Notes under the pieces: model-generated | Seen by the model: only the letters and a program-made list of their open reading frames with translations | Databases searched by the model: none | What the model was told of the DNA's origin: nothing | In this document: positions 32,638 through 41,867 of the stretch, piece by piece | Layout of the letters: every line of letters begins with the position of its first letter | How positions within the stretch are numbered: position 1 is the stretch's first letter | Assembly (NCBI GenBank): GCA_965279195.1 | Contig: CBDIHP010000039.1 | Span: forward strand, 186,001-250,000 | Reading direction: 5' to 3' | DNA from: CBDIHP01 sp965279195 | GTDB taxonomy: Bacteria > Planctomycetota > Planctomycetia > Isosphaerales > Isosphaeraceae | DNA: 64,000 nucleotides | Program-made: the position numbers and the translations under genes

Positions 32638-34221
32638 TTGGGATACCTCGACCGAATCATGACCGGAATCCGCGCCGCCTCCGTCGCCTTCCGCGAGTCG
32701 TTCCTGCACCCGGACGGCGTCGACGCGACGGGCATCGTCGCGGCCCTCGGCAACGTCGACCAGTGGTCGGCGTACCAGGCCCGCCGGATGCGCTACGCCG
32801 TCCTCTGGGCGTGCTACTCGCGCGACCAGTACCGCGACGGCCTGCACAAGTGGTCGCGGAAGTACCGGGCCGACTACGGCCTCTACCGCAACGCCCGCAG
32901 CCTCTACGGCCCGTTCTACCGCCTGGCCGAGATGCACGTCTCGCACATCCAGGGCGGCCCCCTGGACCCGGCGGCCGGCGACGGCAAGGCGGTCCCCTCG
33001 GGCATCCCGATCGCCATCCCCTCCGGCGACGAGGCCCTCCGCGCCGCCATCGCCCGGCTCTGGCGCGACTCCCGCTGGCAGTCGAAGAAGGACGTCTGGG
33101 TCCGCTGGGGCGCCGTCCTCGGCGACGTGGCCCTGGCCGTCCGCGACGACCCCGACAAGGGCTGCGTGGCGATCGAGCCGGTCCACCCCCGGTCGATCGT
33201 CGAGGTCGAGCTGGACCGCCGCGGCAACGTCCGGGCCTACCGCCGCGAGGAGATGAGGCCGCACCCAACGCAGCCCGTCGACCCGGCCGGCAACCCCCGC
33301 CTCTGCCTCTACGGCGAGCGTTGCCATCGGGGCGCCGCGAAGGACGAGATCGTCTTCGCGACCACGCTGGACAGCAAGCCCTACGCCTGGAACGGGGTGG
33401 CGGCCGAGTGGTCGGTGCCCTACGGGTTCGCGCCGCTGGTGCTGACCCAGCACGTCGACGTCGGGCTCGACTGGGGGCTGTCCGAGGCCCACGCCGCGCT
33501 GCCGCTGGCCCGCGAGGCCGACGACGTCGGCTCCAAGCTCAACGACCAGATCCGCAAGCTCGTCGAGGCCCCCTGGCTGATCTCCGGCGTGACGGCCGCC
33601 GACCTGGGCGAGGCCCAGCGCGCCGCCCGCTCCGCCGCCGAGGCGTCCTCCCCGCAGGATCGCGAGGCCGACCGCGAGAAGGCCCTGATGCTGTTCGTGA
33701 AGAGCGAGCAGGCCCGCGCCCAGGCGCTGGTCGCCGACGTCAAGGTCGAGGAGGTCTCCGGCCACATCGACTCGATGCTGGAGAAGCTCGACGCCGACTA
33801 CCCCGAGCTGCGGTTCGACCGGATCCGCGCCTCGGGCGCCGCCAGCGGCAACGCGATCCGCGAGGCCAGGAAGCCCGCCGAGACCAAGCTCCGGGCCCGC
33901 CGCGCCGCCTACGACGAGGCCATCGTCCGGGCCCACCAGATGGCGATCGCCATCGGCGGCATGCAGGGCTACGACGGCTACGCCGGCTTCGACCTCGGCA
34001 GCTATGCCGCCGGGAAGCTCGACCACCGCGTCGCCGACCGCCCGGTCTTCGAGGGGGACCCGATCGAGGACCTCGAAGAGGAAACCCTGTTCTGGCAGAC
34101 AGCCGCGGCGGCCCAGGCCGCCGGCGTGCCGCTGGCCCTGTGGCTGGCGCGGCACGGCTGGTCGCCGGAGGACATCGCCAAGATCACGGCCGCCAGCCCG
34201 GCCCCGACCCAGGTGAATTGA
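32638..34221 (+). CDS. Portal protein
   Basis: The 527-residue protein directly follows terminase and matches phage portals in size and layout. It has an N-terminal wing (YARDQYR-like aromatic region), a beta-rich central part (VAIEPVHPRSIVEVELDRRG), the long helical stem region (about 290-430, many charged helices) and an acidic crown end. It forms the dodecameric DNA gate. TTG start with an AGGGGC site; an ATG seven residues on is possible. Confidence 0.75.
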   Translation: MGYLDRIMTGIRAASVAFRESFLHPDGVDATGIVAALGNVDQWSAYQARRMRYAVLWACYSRDQYRDGLHKWSRKYRADYGLYRNARSLYGPFYRLAEMHVSHIQGGPLDPAAGDGKAVPSGIPIAIPSGDEALRAAIARLWRDSRWQSKKDVWVRWGAVLGDVALAVRDDPDKGCVAIEPVHPRSIVEVELDRRGNVRAYRREEMRPHPTQPVDPAGNPRLCLYGERCHRGAAKDEIVFATTLDSKPYAWNGVAAEWSVPYGFAPLVLTQHVDVGLDWGLSEAHAALPLAREADDVGSKLNDQIRKLVEAPWLISGVTAADLGEAQRAARSAAEASSPQDREADREKALMLFVKSEQARAQALVADVKVEEVSGHIDSMLEKLDADYPELRFDRIRASGAASGNAIREARKPAETKLRARRAAYDEAIVRAHQMAIAIGGMQGYDGYAGFDLGSYAAGKLDHRVADRPVFEGDPIEDLEEETLFWQTAAAAQAAGVPLALWLARHGWSPEDIAKITAASPAPTQVN

Positions 34222-34901
34222 TGTTCGTCCGATACCTCCGCCTGCTCCTGGATCCGACGACGACGACCGAGGGCGGCTCGACGACGACCGCCCAGACGCC
34301 GCCGCCCGAGAAGAAATCCGACGGCTTCGAGGCCCTGGCCGCCAAGCACTCCAGCGACGGCATCGGCCTGGCCCGCGACCTCTACGGCCAGCTCCAGGCC
34401 GCCAACGCCAGGGTCTCCGAACTCTCGGGGAAGGTCCCCGCCGACGGGGCGATCGTGCTCGCCGGCGACGACGCCAAGGCGTGGGGCAAGTACCGCAACC
34501 TCGGCAAGCCCGACGAGATCAAGACGCAGCTCGACGAGGGCACCACGGCCCGGGGCGAGGTCGCCAAATACGCCCGCGAGCGGGCCGTGTCGACGGTCGC
34601 GAAGGCCGCCGGGTTCGACCCCGACGTCCTGGGCACCCTCGCCGGCGAGCTGGAATTCGAGGTCGCCGACGAGACGGTCAAGGGCAAGCCGGCCAAGGTC
34701 GCTTATGTGAAGGACGGCGACAAGAAAACGCCCCTGGACAAGTACGCCGAGGCGAACTGGCCCAAGTTCCTGCCCTCGCTCCGCCAGGCCGAGGCCCCGA
34801 AGCCGCTGGGCACCCCGCCCGGCCGCTCGACCACGCTGCCGAGGCCCGAGCCGCAGGGCGAACGGGCGAAGGAGCGGATCCTCCCGCTCGGGCGATTCTG
34901 A
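34221..34901 (+). CDS. Head scaffolding protein candidate
   Basis: The 226-residue hydrophilic protein overlaps the portal stop (TGATG). It has a flexible Thr-rich start, a helical coiled region (DLYGQLQAANARVSELSGKV), a charged middle and a basic/Pro tail. Placement between portal and capsid and the low-complexity helical nature are those of scaffold proteins. No protease domain is visible. Confidence 0.55.
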   Translation: MFVRYLRLLLDPTTTTEGGSTTTAQTPPPEKKSDGFEALAAKHSSDGIGLARDLYGQLQAANARVSELSGKVPADGAIVLAGDDAKAWGKYRNLGKPDEIKTQLDEGTTARGEVAKYARERAVSTVAKAAGFDPDVLGTLAGELEFEVADETVKGKPAKVAYVKDGDKKTPLDKYAEANWPKFLPSLRQAEAPKPLGTPPGRSTTLPRPEPQGERAKERILPLGRF

Positions 34902-34972
34902 CCCGCCCGCATCGCATCGCATCGACGAATCCCGACCCGTAAGCCCGAACCCGAACCCAGAGGAGGCCCGCC

Positions 34973-35399
34973 GTGGCCGACCTGACGTCCGTCCCCGCCT
35001 CCGTCGCCCTGGTCGACCCCGAGCAGGCCGAGGTCTACACGTTCATCGCCAGCGCCGCGCTGTCGGCCGGCGACCCCGTCTACCTGCTGAGCACCGGCAA
35101 GGTCGGGCTCGCCGACGCCAACGCCACCGCCCCCGCGCCGCAGTTCAAGGGCATCGCGCTGCAGACCGTCGGAGCCGGCCAGGCGGTCGACGTGCTCAAG
35201 CGCGGCCGCGTCAACGCCGCCGGCCTGGGCGCCGCCTCGCTCGCCTACGGGGCCATCGTCTACCTCTCGGACACCGTCGGCAAGCTCGCCGACGCGGCCG
35301 GGACCACCAGCGTCCAAGGCCGGCCAGGTCGTGCCGCTGGCCGACTCGGCGCTCACCAAGACGGTCTACATCGACGCCAACTGGGCCGCCGGCTACTGA
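34973..35399 (+). pseudogene. Capsid cement/decoration protein (DUF2190-like), frameshifted
   Basis: The GTG start has an excellent AGAGGAGG site. The first about 115 residues (VALVDPEQAEVYTFIASAAL ... AGDPVYLLSTGKVGLADANA) read as a DUF2190-type head decoration protein. After GTTSV the frame breaks. One surplus C at about 35317 moves the expected ending (KAGQVVPLADSALTKTVYID, stop at 35397-35399) to another frame. In the written frame translation runs to 35455 with a basic nonsense tail. Either a real mutation, a sequencing error or, less likely, programmed frameshifting. Confidence 0.65.
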
Positions 35400-35467
35400 C
35401 CGCCGCCCCGCCCCCGCCGCAACACCCGATTCCACCGACCCGCACACTCACATAGGGGCGTCCGCAC

Positions 35468-36556
35468 ATGGGCATCCTCGCCGGCATCCTCGGCCTCCAG
35501 GACTCCGACCGCTCGTTCGTCAACACCATCGGCCAGCGCGTCGTCTACGAGGCCGCGCAGGAGATGGTCAACCAGTGGAACGACGAGCTGATGGGATTCA
35601 TCGGCATGCTCGTCGAGGAGGAGACCGAGAATTACAAGGAACGCTACAAGCTCCCCGGCGGCGGCCAGCTCGAACGCCGCGGGCCCTCCGGCCTCCCGGC
35701 CGCCGTCAAGGCGTCGGGCCAGTGGGACGTCGCCTACCCGCTCGAGGACTTCGGCGCCTCGATCGGCGGCGACGACGTGGCGATGGCCTACATGACGATC
35801 CCGGAGATGGACCGCCACCTCCAGACGGTCTTCAACAAGGACATCAACACCGTCCGCTTCGAGATGCTCAAGGCCCTGTTCAACAACACCTCGGGCGGCC
35901 GGACCTTCGTGGACCCGCTCTACGGCTCCCTCACCGTCCAGCCGCTGGCCAACGGCGACAGCGTCGTCTACCCGCCGATCGCCGGCTCGACCTCCGACGC
36001 CACGGCCGACCACTACCCCGAGACCGGCTACCTCGCCTCGGCCATCTCGGACACCAACAACCCGTTCCTGGCGGCGGCCAACGCGCTCAAGTCGCGGTGG
36101 GGCACCCCGACCGGCGGCGCGCCCCTGATCTCGTTCATCAACTCGACCCACTACACCAAGGTCGCGTCCCTCACCGACTTCGAGCCCCTGGTCGACTACC
36201 GCGTCGTGCCGAACACGGCGGCCAACCGGCTCAACCCCGCGGCCGTCCCGGAGAACTGCCCCGGCGAGGTGGTCGGGATCACCTCGGGCGTGATCACCGT
36301 GAGCTGGGACCACATCCCCGCGAACTACATCCTCACCGTGCACCTGGGGGCCCCCAAGCCCCTCAAGATGCGCGTCGACCCGGCGGCCACCGGCCTGCCG
36401 CGCGGCCTGGCGCTCGTCTCCCGCGACGACGACCAGCCGCTGGTCAATTACTTCTACCGCCACCGCTTCGGCATCGGCGTCGGCAACCGCCTCGGGGCCC
36501 ACGTGACCGAGCTGGGCAACGGCGGCACCTACACGATCCCGACCGCGTTCGCCTGA
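35468..36556 (+). CDS. Major capsid protein (HK97 fold)
   Basis: The 362-residue protein is the expected size and position for an HK97-fold capsid without a delta domain. An N-terminal helical arm comes first, then a long E-loop region (NYKERYKLPGGGQLERRG), the P-domain spine helix (MDRHLQTVFNKDINTVRFEM) and an A-domain ending with a beta strand cluster (NYFYRHRFGIGVGNRLGA). No upstream protease gene is seen; a separate scaffold is used. Confidence 0.8.
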   Translation: MGILAGILGLQDSDRSFVNTIGQRVVYEAAQEMVNQWNDELMGFIGMLVEEETENYKERYKLPGGGQLERRGPSGLPAAVKASGQWDVAYPLEDFGASIGGDDVAMAYMTIPEMDRHLQTVFNKDINTVRFEMLKALFNNTSGGRTFVDPLYGSLTVQPLANGDSVVYPPIAGSTSDATADHYPETGYLASAISDTNNPFLAAANALKSRWGTPTGGAPLISFINSTHYTKVASLTDFEPLVDYRVVPNTAANRLNPAAVPENCPGEVVGITSGVITVSWDHIPANYILTVHLGAPKPLKMRVDPAATGLPRGLALVSRDDDQPLVNYFYRHRFGIGVGNRLGAHVTELGNGGTYTIPTAFA

Positions 36557-36654
36557 TCCTGTGAGCCTGTGCTGATGTGACGACGGGCCGCCCGGGCCAT
36601 CCCGGGCGGCCCGGCCCTCCCCGCGAACCGAACACCGCCCACCCGGAGCCGCCC

Positions 36655-36993
36655 GTGGCCGCACCCAAGTTCATCGAGGCCCGCAAGGCCGCCGCGATGG
36701 AGTCGCTCGCCGAGCGGCTCGCCGCGATCGAGGAGTTCATCACCGGCGGCAAGCCGCTGGAGCGCGCGACGTTCGCGACGTCCGAGATCGAGCCCATCGG
36801 CCCGAAGCTGGACGCCCTCCGCGACGAGATCGCCGCCGAGATCAAGGCGGCGAAGGCCGGCACCGCCGACCTCCTGGCCGACCGCTTCGCGGCGTTCGAC
36901 GCCAGGCTCGACGACCTGGCGAAGGCCATCTCCGCCGCCGCGACCCCGAACGACAAGGTCTGGCCCGCCGCCAAGCCGGCGAAGAACGCCTGA
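36655..36993 (+). CDS. Small head-region protein
   Basis: The 112-residue protein starts at GTG 36655 behind GGAGCC. It is helical and charged (ARKAAAMESLAERLAAIEEF, KLDALRDEIAAEIKAAKAG), likely coiled coil. Located between capsid and head-tail connector. No family recognised. Confidence 0.5.
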   Translation: MAAPKFIEARKAAAMESLAERLAAIEEFITGGKPLERATFATSEIEPIGPKLDALRDEIAAEIKAAKAGTADLLADRFAAFDARLDDLAKAISAAATPNDKVWPAAKPAKNA

Positions 36994-36995
36994 CC

Positions 36996-37451
36996 ATGCC
37001 CCTCACCCGAGCCCAGGCCGAGACGCTGCTCGTCGCCCGCTGCGGCAAGCTCCTGGCGGCCGTCGGCCTCGACGGCACGACCGTCGACGGCACCAACGCC
37101 GCGCTGACGGACCCGCTGGCCGAGGCCCTCCGCTCGCTGGAGATCGCCCCCGCGTCCCCGGCGGCCGTGACGACCCAGGACCTCGCCGGGGTCGACGACG
37201 CCTCCGTGCCCCAGCTCCTCGACGTCGCCGAGCTGCGTGCCCTGGAGACCGTGCTCGGCAACTGGACGGACCCCGACCAGACGGCCGGCCAGGACAACCG
37301 CCAGGACCTGGGCAGGCTCCGCGACTCGCTGGAGAAGTCCCTCGCCCGCAAGTCGGCCCGCGCCGAGAGCCTCTACGGCTACGGCAAGGACACGACGGTC
37401 GAGGCCGGCCTCCTGACCTTCGGCTTCCAGAGCCGCGTCGAAACCGCCTGA
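36996..37451 (+). CDS. Head-tail connector candidate
   Basis: The 151-residue protein is helical in its first two thirds and ends with short strands (VEAGLLTFGFQSRVETA). Its place after capsid genes and before a head-completion-type gene is that of a gp6/gp15-type adaptor. It starts three bases after the previous gene. Sequence similarity not recognised. Confidence 0.5.
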   Translation: MPLTRAQAETLLVARCGKLLAAVGLDGTTVDGTNAALTDPLAEALRSLEIAPASPAAVTTQDLAGVDDASVPQLLDVAELRALETVLGNWTDPDQTAGQDNRQDLGRLRDSLEKSLARKSARAESLYGYGKDTTVEAGLLTFGFQSRVETA

Positions 37452-37452
37452 T

Positions 37453-37793
37453 ATGCCCCTCCGCCCCTTCTCACCCCGGATGTTCCCGACCACGGTCACG
37501 CTCCGGCCCGTGTCGCACTCCGCCGGCACGCGCGGCGGCGACCCCGCCGCGCCCGGGTCCGGGACCACGATCGCCGCCCGCGTCCTGGAGGTCACCCGGC
37601 CCTCCCGCGAGGACGGCGACAACCAGGTCTTCGGGGCCCACACCTACGAGGTGACCACGCCCTCCGACCCGGGCCTGGCCGTCGACGACCGGATCGACTG
37701 GGGCTCCCGCGTCCTCTGGCGTGATCGCCTCGCCCGTCGACATGGGCCGGCGAGGGCCGCCGCTGGCGCACCTACTGCCGCGAGGTCTCCTGA
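37453..37793 (+). pseudogene. Head-completion (head-tail joining) protein with two frameshifts
   Basis: The start and first about 87 residues (TTVTLRPVSH, TTIAARVLEVTRPSRED, YEVTTPSDPGLAVDDRIDWG) fit small beta-barrel head-completion proteins. The natural ending needs two frame changes: GVIASPVDMG in the second frame (surplus base near 37715-37719), then GEGRRWRTYCREVS in the third (surplus C near 37746-37747), stopping at 37791-37793, four bases before the next gene. The gene length is two bases over a multiple of three, consistent with two single-base insertions. Confidence 0.6.
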
Positions 37794-37796
37794 CCG

Positions 37797-38186
37797 ATGG
37801 CCAAGATCCACACGCTCAAGCGCACCAGCCAGATCGACAACAACTCGGTCCTGGCCAGCACCCAGGACGTCCAGTCCGACCTCTCCGTCGAGCTGGACGT
37901 CTCGATCCCGGCCTCGACGACCAATCAGGCCGTGGCCATCTCGATCAACCCCGCCAAGCTGCGGTCGCTCTACATGCTCGCGACCCAGCAGGGGCTGACG
38001 CTCAAGGCCAACAGCACCGGCAGCCCCACCAACACCTACGCGCTCGTCGCCGGGGTGGCGTTCGTCTGGGACTACGACTCGGGCTACTTCGCCAACCCCG
38101 TCGCGTCGACCATCACCACGCTCTACGTCACGAACGCGGGCACCACGGCCGCCCGGCTGCGGATCCGCGCGGGGGTGAACTCGTGA
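37797..38186 (+). CDS. Virion-associated beta-rich protein
   Basis: The 129-residue protein is beta-rich throughout (SVELDVSIPASTTNQAVAIS, YALVAGVAFVWDYDSGY, STITTLYVTNAGTTAARLRI), like small head decoration, fibre or tail domains. It lies in the connector block; coupled to the next gene by GTGA. Function not assigned. Confidence 0.55.
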   Translation: MAKIHTLKRTSQIDNNSVLASTQDVQSDLSVELDVSIPASTTNQAVAISINPAKLRSLYMLATQQGLTLKANSTGSPTNTYALVAGVAFVWDYDSGYFANPVASTITTLYVTNAGTTAARLRIRAGVNS

Positions 38187-38455
38187 TCTTCAAGCTCGGC
38201 AAGGCCAACCCCCTGGGGCCCTGGCTCAGGGCCTTCAACCCGTTCAACAACGGCGGCGAGGTCGTCGGAGCGATCGAGGCCGACACCGACGCGATGACGG
38301 TCACGGTCGCGCTCGGCTCCGGCCAGTTCGCCAGGACGTCGATCAAGCACATGAATTTCTTCCTGCGCGTCGACCCGGCCGCGACCGCCGAATTCAAGCG
38401 CGTGTACCCCACCTTCGTCCACCCCCAGGATGCGCCGCCCCCGCCGGTGGCCTGA
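38183..38455 (+). CDS. Unknown virion-block protein
   Basis: The 90-residue protein starts at a GTG overlapping the previous stop. It has a hydrophobic N terminus (KLGKANPLGPWLRAFNPF), a beta-rich middle and an acidic/Pro tail. No known family. Confidence 0.45.
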   Translation: MIFKLGKANPLGPWLRAFNPFNNGGEVVGAIEADTDAMTVTVALGSGQFARTSIKHMNFFLRVDPAATAEFKRVYPTFVHPQDAPPPPVA

Positions 38456-38466
38456 GCGGAACCAAC

Positions 38467-39003
38467 ATGGCAGACCCCAGGATCGTGCAACTCGCGCGGC
38501 TCGACGCATACGCCGGGCTCGACGACGCCCAGGCCGCCGCGCTCGCCAACACGCCGTCGATCACGCGCACCGACGCGACCCGCAAGGGCTACGTCCAGAT
38601 CGCCGTCGAGCTGGGCGACATCGCCAAGGTGACCGCGCTCGACGCGGCCCTCAAGACGGCCGGGCTGGAATGGGTCCAGAAGTCGCTGGGCGGGGCGGGG
38701 CTCGACTTCACCCACGCCATGACGATCGCCGCCGTCGACGGCCTGGCCGCCGCCACGCTGATCTCGGCCCCCGACGCGGCCGCGCTCAAGCGGCTGGGCG
38801 TCTGGCAGGTCTCCCCGTTCGCCGACCTGGGCGGCGAGGGCCAGGCCACGGCGGAGCAGTTCGCCGAGGCCCGCGCCGCGATCGCGCTCGACGCCGTCCG
38901 GGCGTTCGTCGTCGGCCGCTACAACGACGTCGTCGGCGACGTCGACGCCGGCATCGTGACCACGATCGAGGCGGCCCGCGCCGCCCTCGGGGCGAATCCC
39001 TGA
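38467..39003 (+). CDS. Unknown virion-block protein
   Basis: The 178-residue protein is predicted helical and Ala-rich (GYVQIAVELGDIAKVTALDA, GLEWVQKSLGGAGLDFTHAM). Stop overlaps the next gene start (TGATG). Position suggests a connector or fibre-attachment role, which the sequence does not prove. Confidence 0.5.
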   Translation: MADPRIVQLARLDAYAGLDDAQAAALANTPSITRTDATRKGYVQIAVELGDIAKVTALDAALKTAGLEWVQKSLGGAGLDFTHAMTIAAVDGLAAATLISAPDAAALKRLGVWQVSPFADLGGEGQATAEQFAEARAAIALDAVRAFVVGRYNDVVGDVDAGIVTTIEAARAALGANP

Positions 39004-40061
39004 TGGCCACCTGGTACGTCGACTTCTCGGCCGGCTCCAACGGCTCCGGCACCTCGGCCGGCTCGCCGCTCAACTCGGCCGCCGCGATCGTCACGGCCGC
39101 CCCGGCGGCCGGCGACGTCGTCTACTGCACCGGCACGCTCGCCGGCACGCTGGCGCTGTCGACCCTGGCGGGGACGTCGCTGGCGTTCCCCATCACGTTC
39201 GTCGGCGTGACGAACCTGTCGACGCTCGACATGTCGTCGCGGACGCTGATCAACGCCTCGTCGCAGTCGGCGGCCCTCACCGGCTCGGGCAACGCCCTGG
39301 CCTTCCGCAACTTCGACTTCCGCAACAGCACGTCCACCACGCATCAGCACAGCGGCACGTATCTCACGTTCGTCGACTGCGTCTTCCACAAGGGCACGGG
39401 CTCGGCCGGTTCCGCCGCGAACGTCTACGACAACTTCTTCCGCGGCTGCAAGTTCTACAACTTCACCTCGACCGCGTTGACCCTGGCCGGCACCTACGGT
39501 GCGGCGGTGGAGGAGTGCTACTTCGAGGGCTGCGCGGCCGGGGTCGCCACCGGCGGCTATCGCAACTGTGCGATCAGCAATTGCGTGTTCGTCACCATCT
39601 CGGGCGACGCGGTCACCTACCCCGGCAACTCGATCGCCGGCACGCCCTACGGCCTCTTCAACTGCACCTTCTATTCGATCGGCGGCCACGCGATCGTGTT
39701 CGACGGCGCCGGCCACAACGACATCCTGGTCGAATTCAACCTGTTCGTGTCCGTCACGGGCACGGCGATCAAGATCACCAACTCGCCCACGTCCACGACG
39801 ATCGGCGCGTTCGGCAACAAGGCCTATTCGGTCGGCACGTTCCTCGGCGCCAACGTCAAGAACCTCGGCGGGAACGACACGCTCGGCTCGTCGCCGCTGA
39901 CGTCGCCCCCGACCGACGTCACGGTCACGTCGGCGTCGGGCCTGCGCGGCACGCACTTCAACGGGGCCAGCTTCGGCGGCCAGCAGATCGGCAACGTCTC
40001 GGGCGGCGGCTCCGCCGGCCTCTTCCGCGTCTCGGGCATGGGAGGGGGATTCCCCGGATGA
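39003..40061 (+). CDS. Right-handed beta-helix protein, tail-spike/fibre candidate
   Basis: The 352-residue protein is made of short repeating rungs (FRNFDFRNST, FVDCVFHKG, FFRGCKFYNF, VEECYFEGC, ISNCVFVTI, LFNCTFYSIG, VEFNLFVSV), the signature of parallel beta-helix proteins such as tail spikes and pectate-lyase-type enzymes. The N-terminal WYVDFSAGSNGSG opening is also typical of such secreted or virion proteins. It is followed by a Gly-rich end. Likely a receptor-binding or glycan-cleaving fibre. Confidence 0.65.
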   Translation: MATWYVDFSAGSNGSGTSAGSPLNSAAAIVTAAPAAGDVVYCTGTLAGTLALSTLAGTSLAFPITFVGVTNLSTLDMSSRTLINASSQSAALTGSGNALAFRNFDFRNSTSTTHQHSGTYLTFVDCVFHKGTGSAGSAANVYDNFFRGCKFYNFTSTALTLAGTYGAAVEECYFEGCAAGVATGGYRNCAISNCVFVTISGDAVTYPGNSIAGTPYGLFNCTFYSIGGHAIVFDGAGHNDILVEFNLFVSVTGTAIKITNSPTSTTIGAFGNKAYSVGTFLGANVKNLGGNDTLGSSPLTSPPTDVTVTSASGLRGTHFNGASFGGQQIGNVSGGGSAGLFRVSGMGGGFPG

Positions 40062-41860
40062 AGCTCAAGATCAAGGCCGGGACCACCTCCCGGATCCTCC
40101 GCGTGTTCGTCCAGGACAACTCGGTCACCACCGGCGCGGGGCTGACGGGGCTGGCGTACAACACGTCGAACCTCAAGTGCTACTACTCCCGCGTCGGGGC
40201 GTCGTCGGCCACGGCCGTCACGCTGGTCACGGCCACGGCGGGCACCTACAGCTCGGGCGGGTTCGTGGCGCTCGACGGCACCAACATGCCCGGCGTGTAC
40301 GAGCTGCACATCCCCAACGCCGCGATCGCGTCGTCGGCGACGGCCGTGCACGTGATGCTCTGGGGCGCGGCCGGCATGGCGCCGGTGCTGATCGAGATCG
40401 AGCTGGACGCCGTCGACTACCAGGACTCGGGCCGGATGGGCCTCACGTCCCTGCCGGCGGCGGCGGCCGACGGGGCCGGCGGGCTGCCGGTCATCGGGAC
40501 GAATAACAACCAGTTCAGCTCGACGCTCGGCAACGTCAAGCTCGCCAACAACGCGATCAACAACAACACGTTCTCGTCCGGCGCCATCACCGCCGCCACC
40601 TTCGCCGCGAACGCCCTGGGCGCGGTCTGGGACGAGGCCACCGGCTCGCACACCACCGCCGGCACCTACGGCCTGGCGGCGGCGTCCGACACCGCCGGCA
40701 CGACCACGCTGCTGTCCAGGCTCAGCGCGACCCGCGCGGGCTACCTGGACAACCTCTCGGCCGGCGGCGTGGCCACCGCCTCCGCGCTCACCACCGTCGG
40801 CGGCAACGTCACGACCATCCTCGGCCAGACCGGCACCACGGGCGTCCTGATCGCCTCGGGCGCCATCACGGCCTCGACGATCGCATCGGCCGCCATCACC
40901 TCGGCCAAGTTCGGGGCCAACGCCCTGGGCGCGGTCTGGGACGAGCTGAAGTCCGCCCACACCACGGCCAACACCTACGGGGCCTACCTGGACCAGGCGT
41001 CGAGCGCCGCCTCGGCCGACAGCGCCGGCGTCACGACCCTGCTCTCCCGGCTCAGCGCGACCCGGGCCGGCTACCTCGACAACATCGCCACCGCCGCCCC
41101 CAGCGCCGCGACCATCGCGACGCAGGTCTGGTCGACGACGATCCCCGGGTCGTTCACCTCGGGCCAGGCGGGCTACGCCCTGGGCAACGTGGCCACCGGC
41201 AGCCCGCCGACGGCCGCCGCCATCGCCACCCAGGTCTGGAGCACGGCCCTGCCGGGCTCGTTCACCAGCGGCCAGGCGGGCTACATCCTGCCCAACATCT
41301 CGGGCGGCGGCGGCACCGACCCGTGGTCGGTCGCCCTGCCGGGGGCCTACTCGGCCGGCACGGCGGGATACATCGTCGGCAACAACCCGGACAGCGCCGG
41401 CATCACGACGCTCCTGTCCCGCGTGACGTCCACCCGGGCCGGGTACCTCGACAACCTCTCGGCCGGCGGCGTGGCCACCGCGTCGGCGCTCACCACCGTC
41501 GGCGGCAACGTCACGACCATCCTCGGCCAGACCGGCACCACGGGCGTCGTCGTCGCGTCCGGCAGCAAGACGGGGTACTCGCTCACCCAGTCGTTCCCGG
41601 CCAACTTCGCGAGCCTCTCGATCGACTCCAGCGGGCGGACCGTCCTGGCCCCGGCCGGCCTGGATGCGATCGCCGTGGAAACGGGCGTCAACGTGAGGCA
41701 GGCCCTGTCGCCGATCCTCGCCGCGGCGGCCGGCGTCCTCTCCGGGGCCGGCACCGGCACGATCGTCGTCAAGGGCGGAAACGTGGCGACGACCCGGATC
41801 ACCGCGACCACGGATTCCAGCGGCAACCGATCGTCGATCACCCTGAGCCTCCCGAGCTGA
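40058..41860 (+). CDS. Repetitive fibre-like protein
   Basis: The 600-residue protein has an N-terminal domain (about 1-140; beta-rich, YNTSNLKCYYSRVG, PGVYELHIPNAAI) then repeats built from LLSRLSATRAGYLDNLSAGG, VATASALTTVGGNVTTILGQ and ALGAVWDE..SHTTAGTYG. Such Ala/Thr/Gly-rich repeats are typical of long phage fibre shafts. The gene overlaps the beta-helix gene (ATGA) and together they may form one fibre complex. Confidence 0.6.
   Translation: MKLKIKAGTTSRILRVFVQDNSVTTGAGLTGLAYNTSNLKCYYSRVGASSATAVTLVTATAGTYSSGGFVALDGTNMPGVYELHIPNAAIASSATAVHVMLWGAAGMAPVLIEIELDAVDYQDSGRMGLTSLPAAAADGAGGLPVIGTNNNQFSSTLGNVKLANNAINNNTFSSGAITAATFAANALGAVWDEATGSHTTAGTYGLAAASDTAGTTTLLSRLSATRAGYLDNLSAGGVATASALTTVGGNVTTILGQTGTTGVLIASGAITASTIASAAITSAKFGANALGAVWDELKSAHTTANTYGAYLDQASSAASADSAGVTTLLSRLSATRAGYLDNIATAAPSAATIATQVWSTTIPGSFTSGQAGYALGNVATGSPPTAAAIATQVWSTALPGSFTSGQAGYILPNISGGGGTDPWSVALPGAYSAGTAGYIVGNNPDSAGITTLLSRVTSTRAGYLDNLSAGGVATASALTTVGGNVTTILGQTGTTGVVVASGSKTGYSLTQSFPANFASLSIDSSGRTVLAPAGLDAIAVETGVNVRQALSPILAAAAGVLSGAGTGTIVVKGGNVATTRITATTDSSGNRSSITLSLPS
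40711..41562. repeat. Internal direct repeat, about 150 bp, in the fibre gene
   Basis: The segments 40711-40860 and 41413-41562 are nearly identical for about 110 bases, encoding the same GYLDNLSAGGVATASALTTV block and the following GGNVTTILGQTGTTGV. A shorter partial copy lies near 41041-41090. Recombination between them would delete about 700 bases in frame. Confidence 0.7.
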
Positions 41861-41867
41861 TCGGCCC

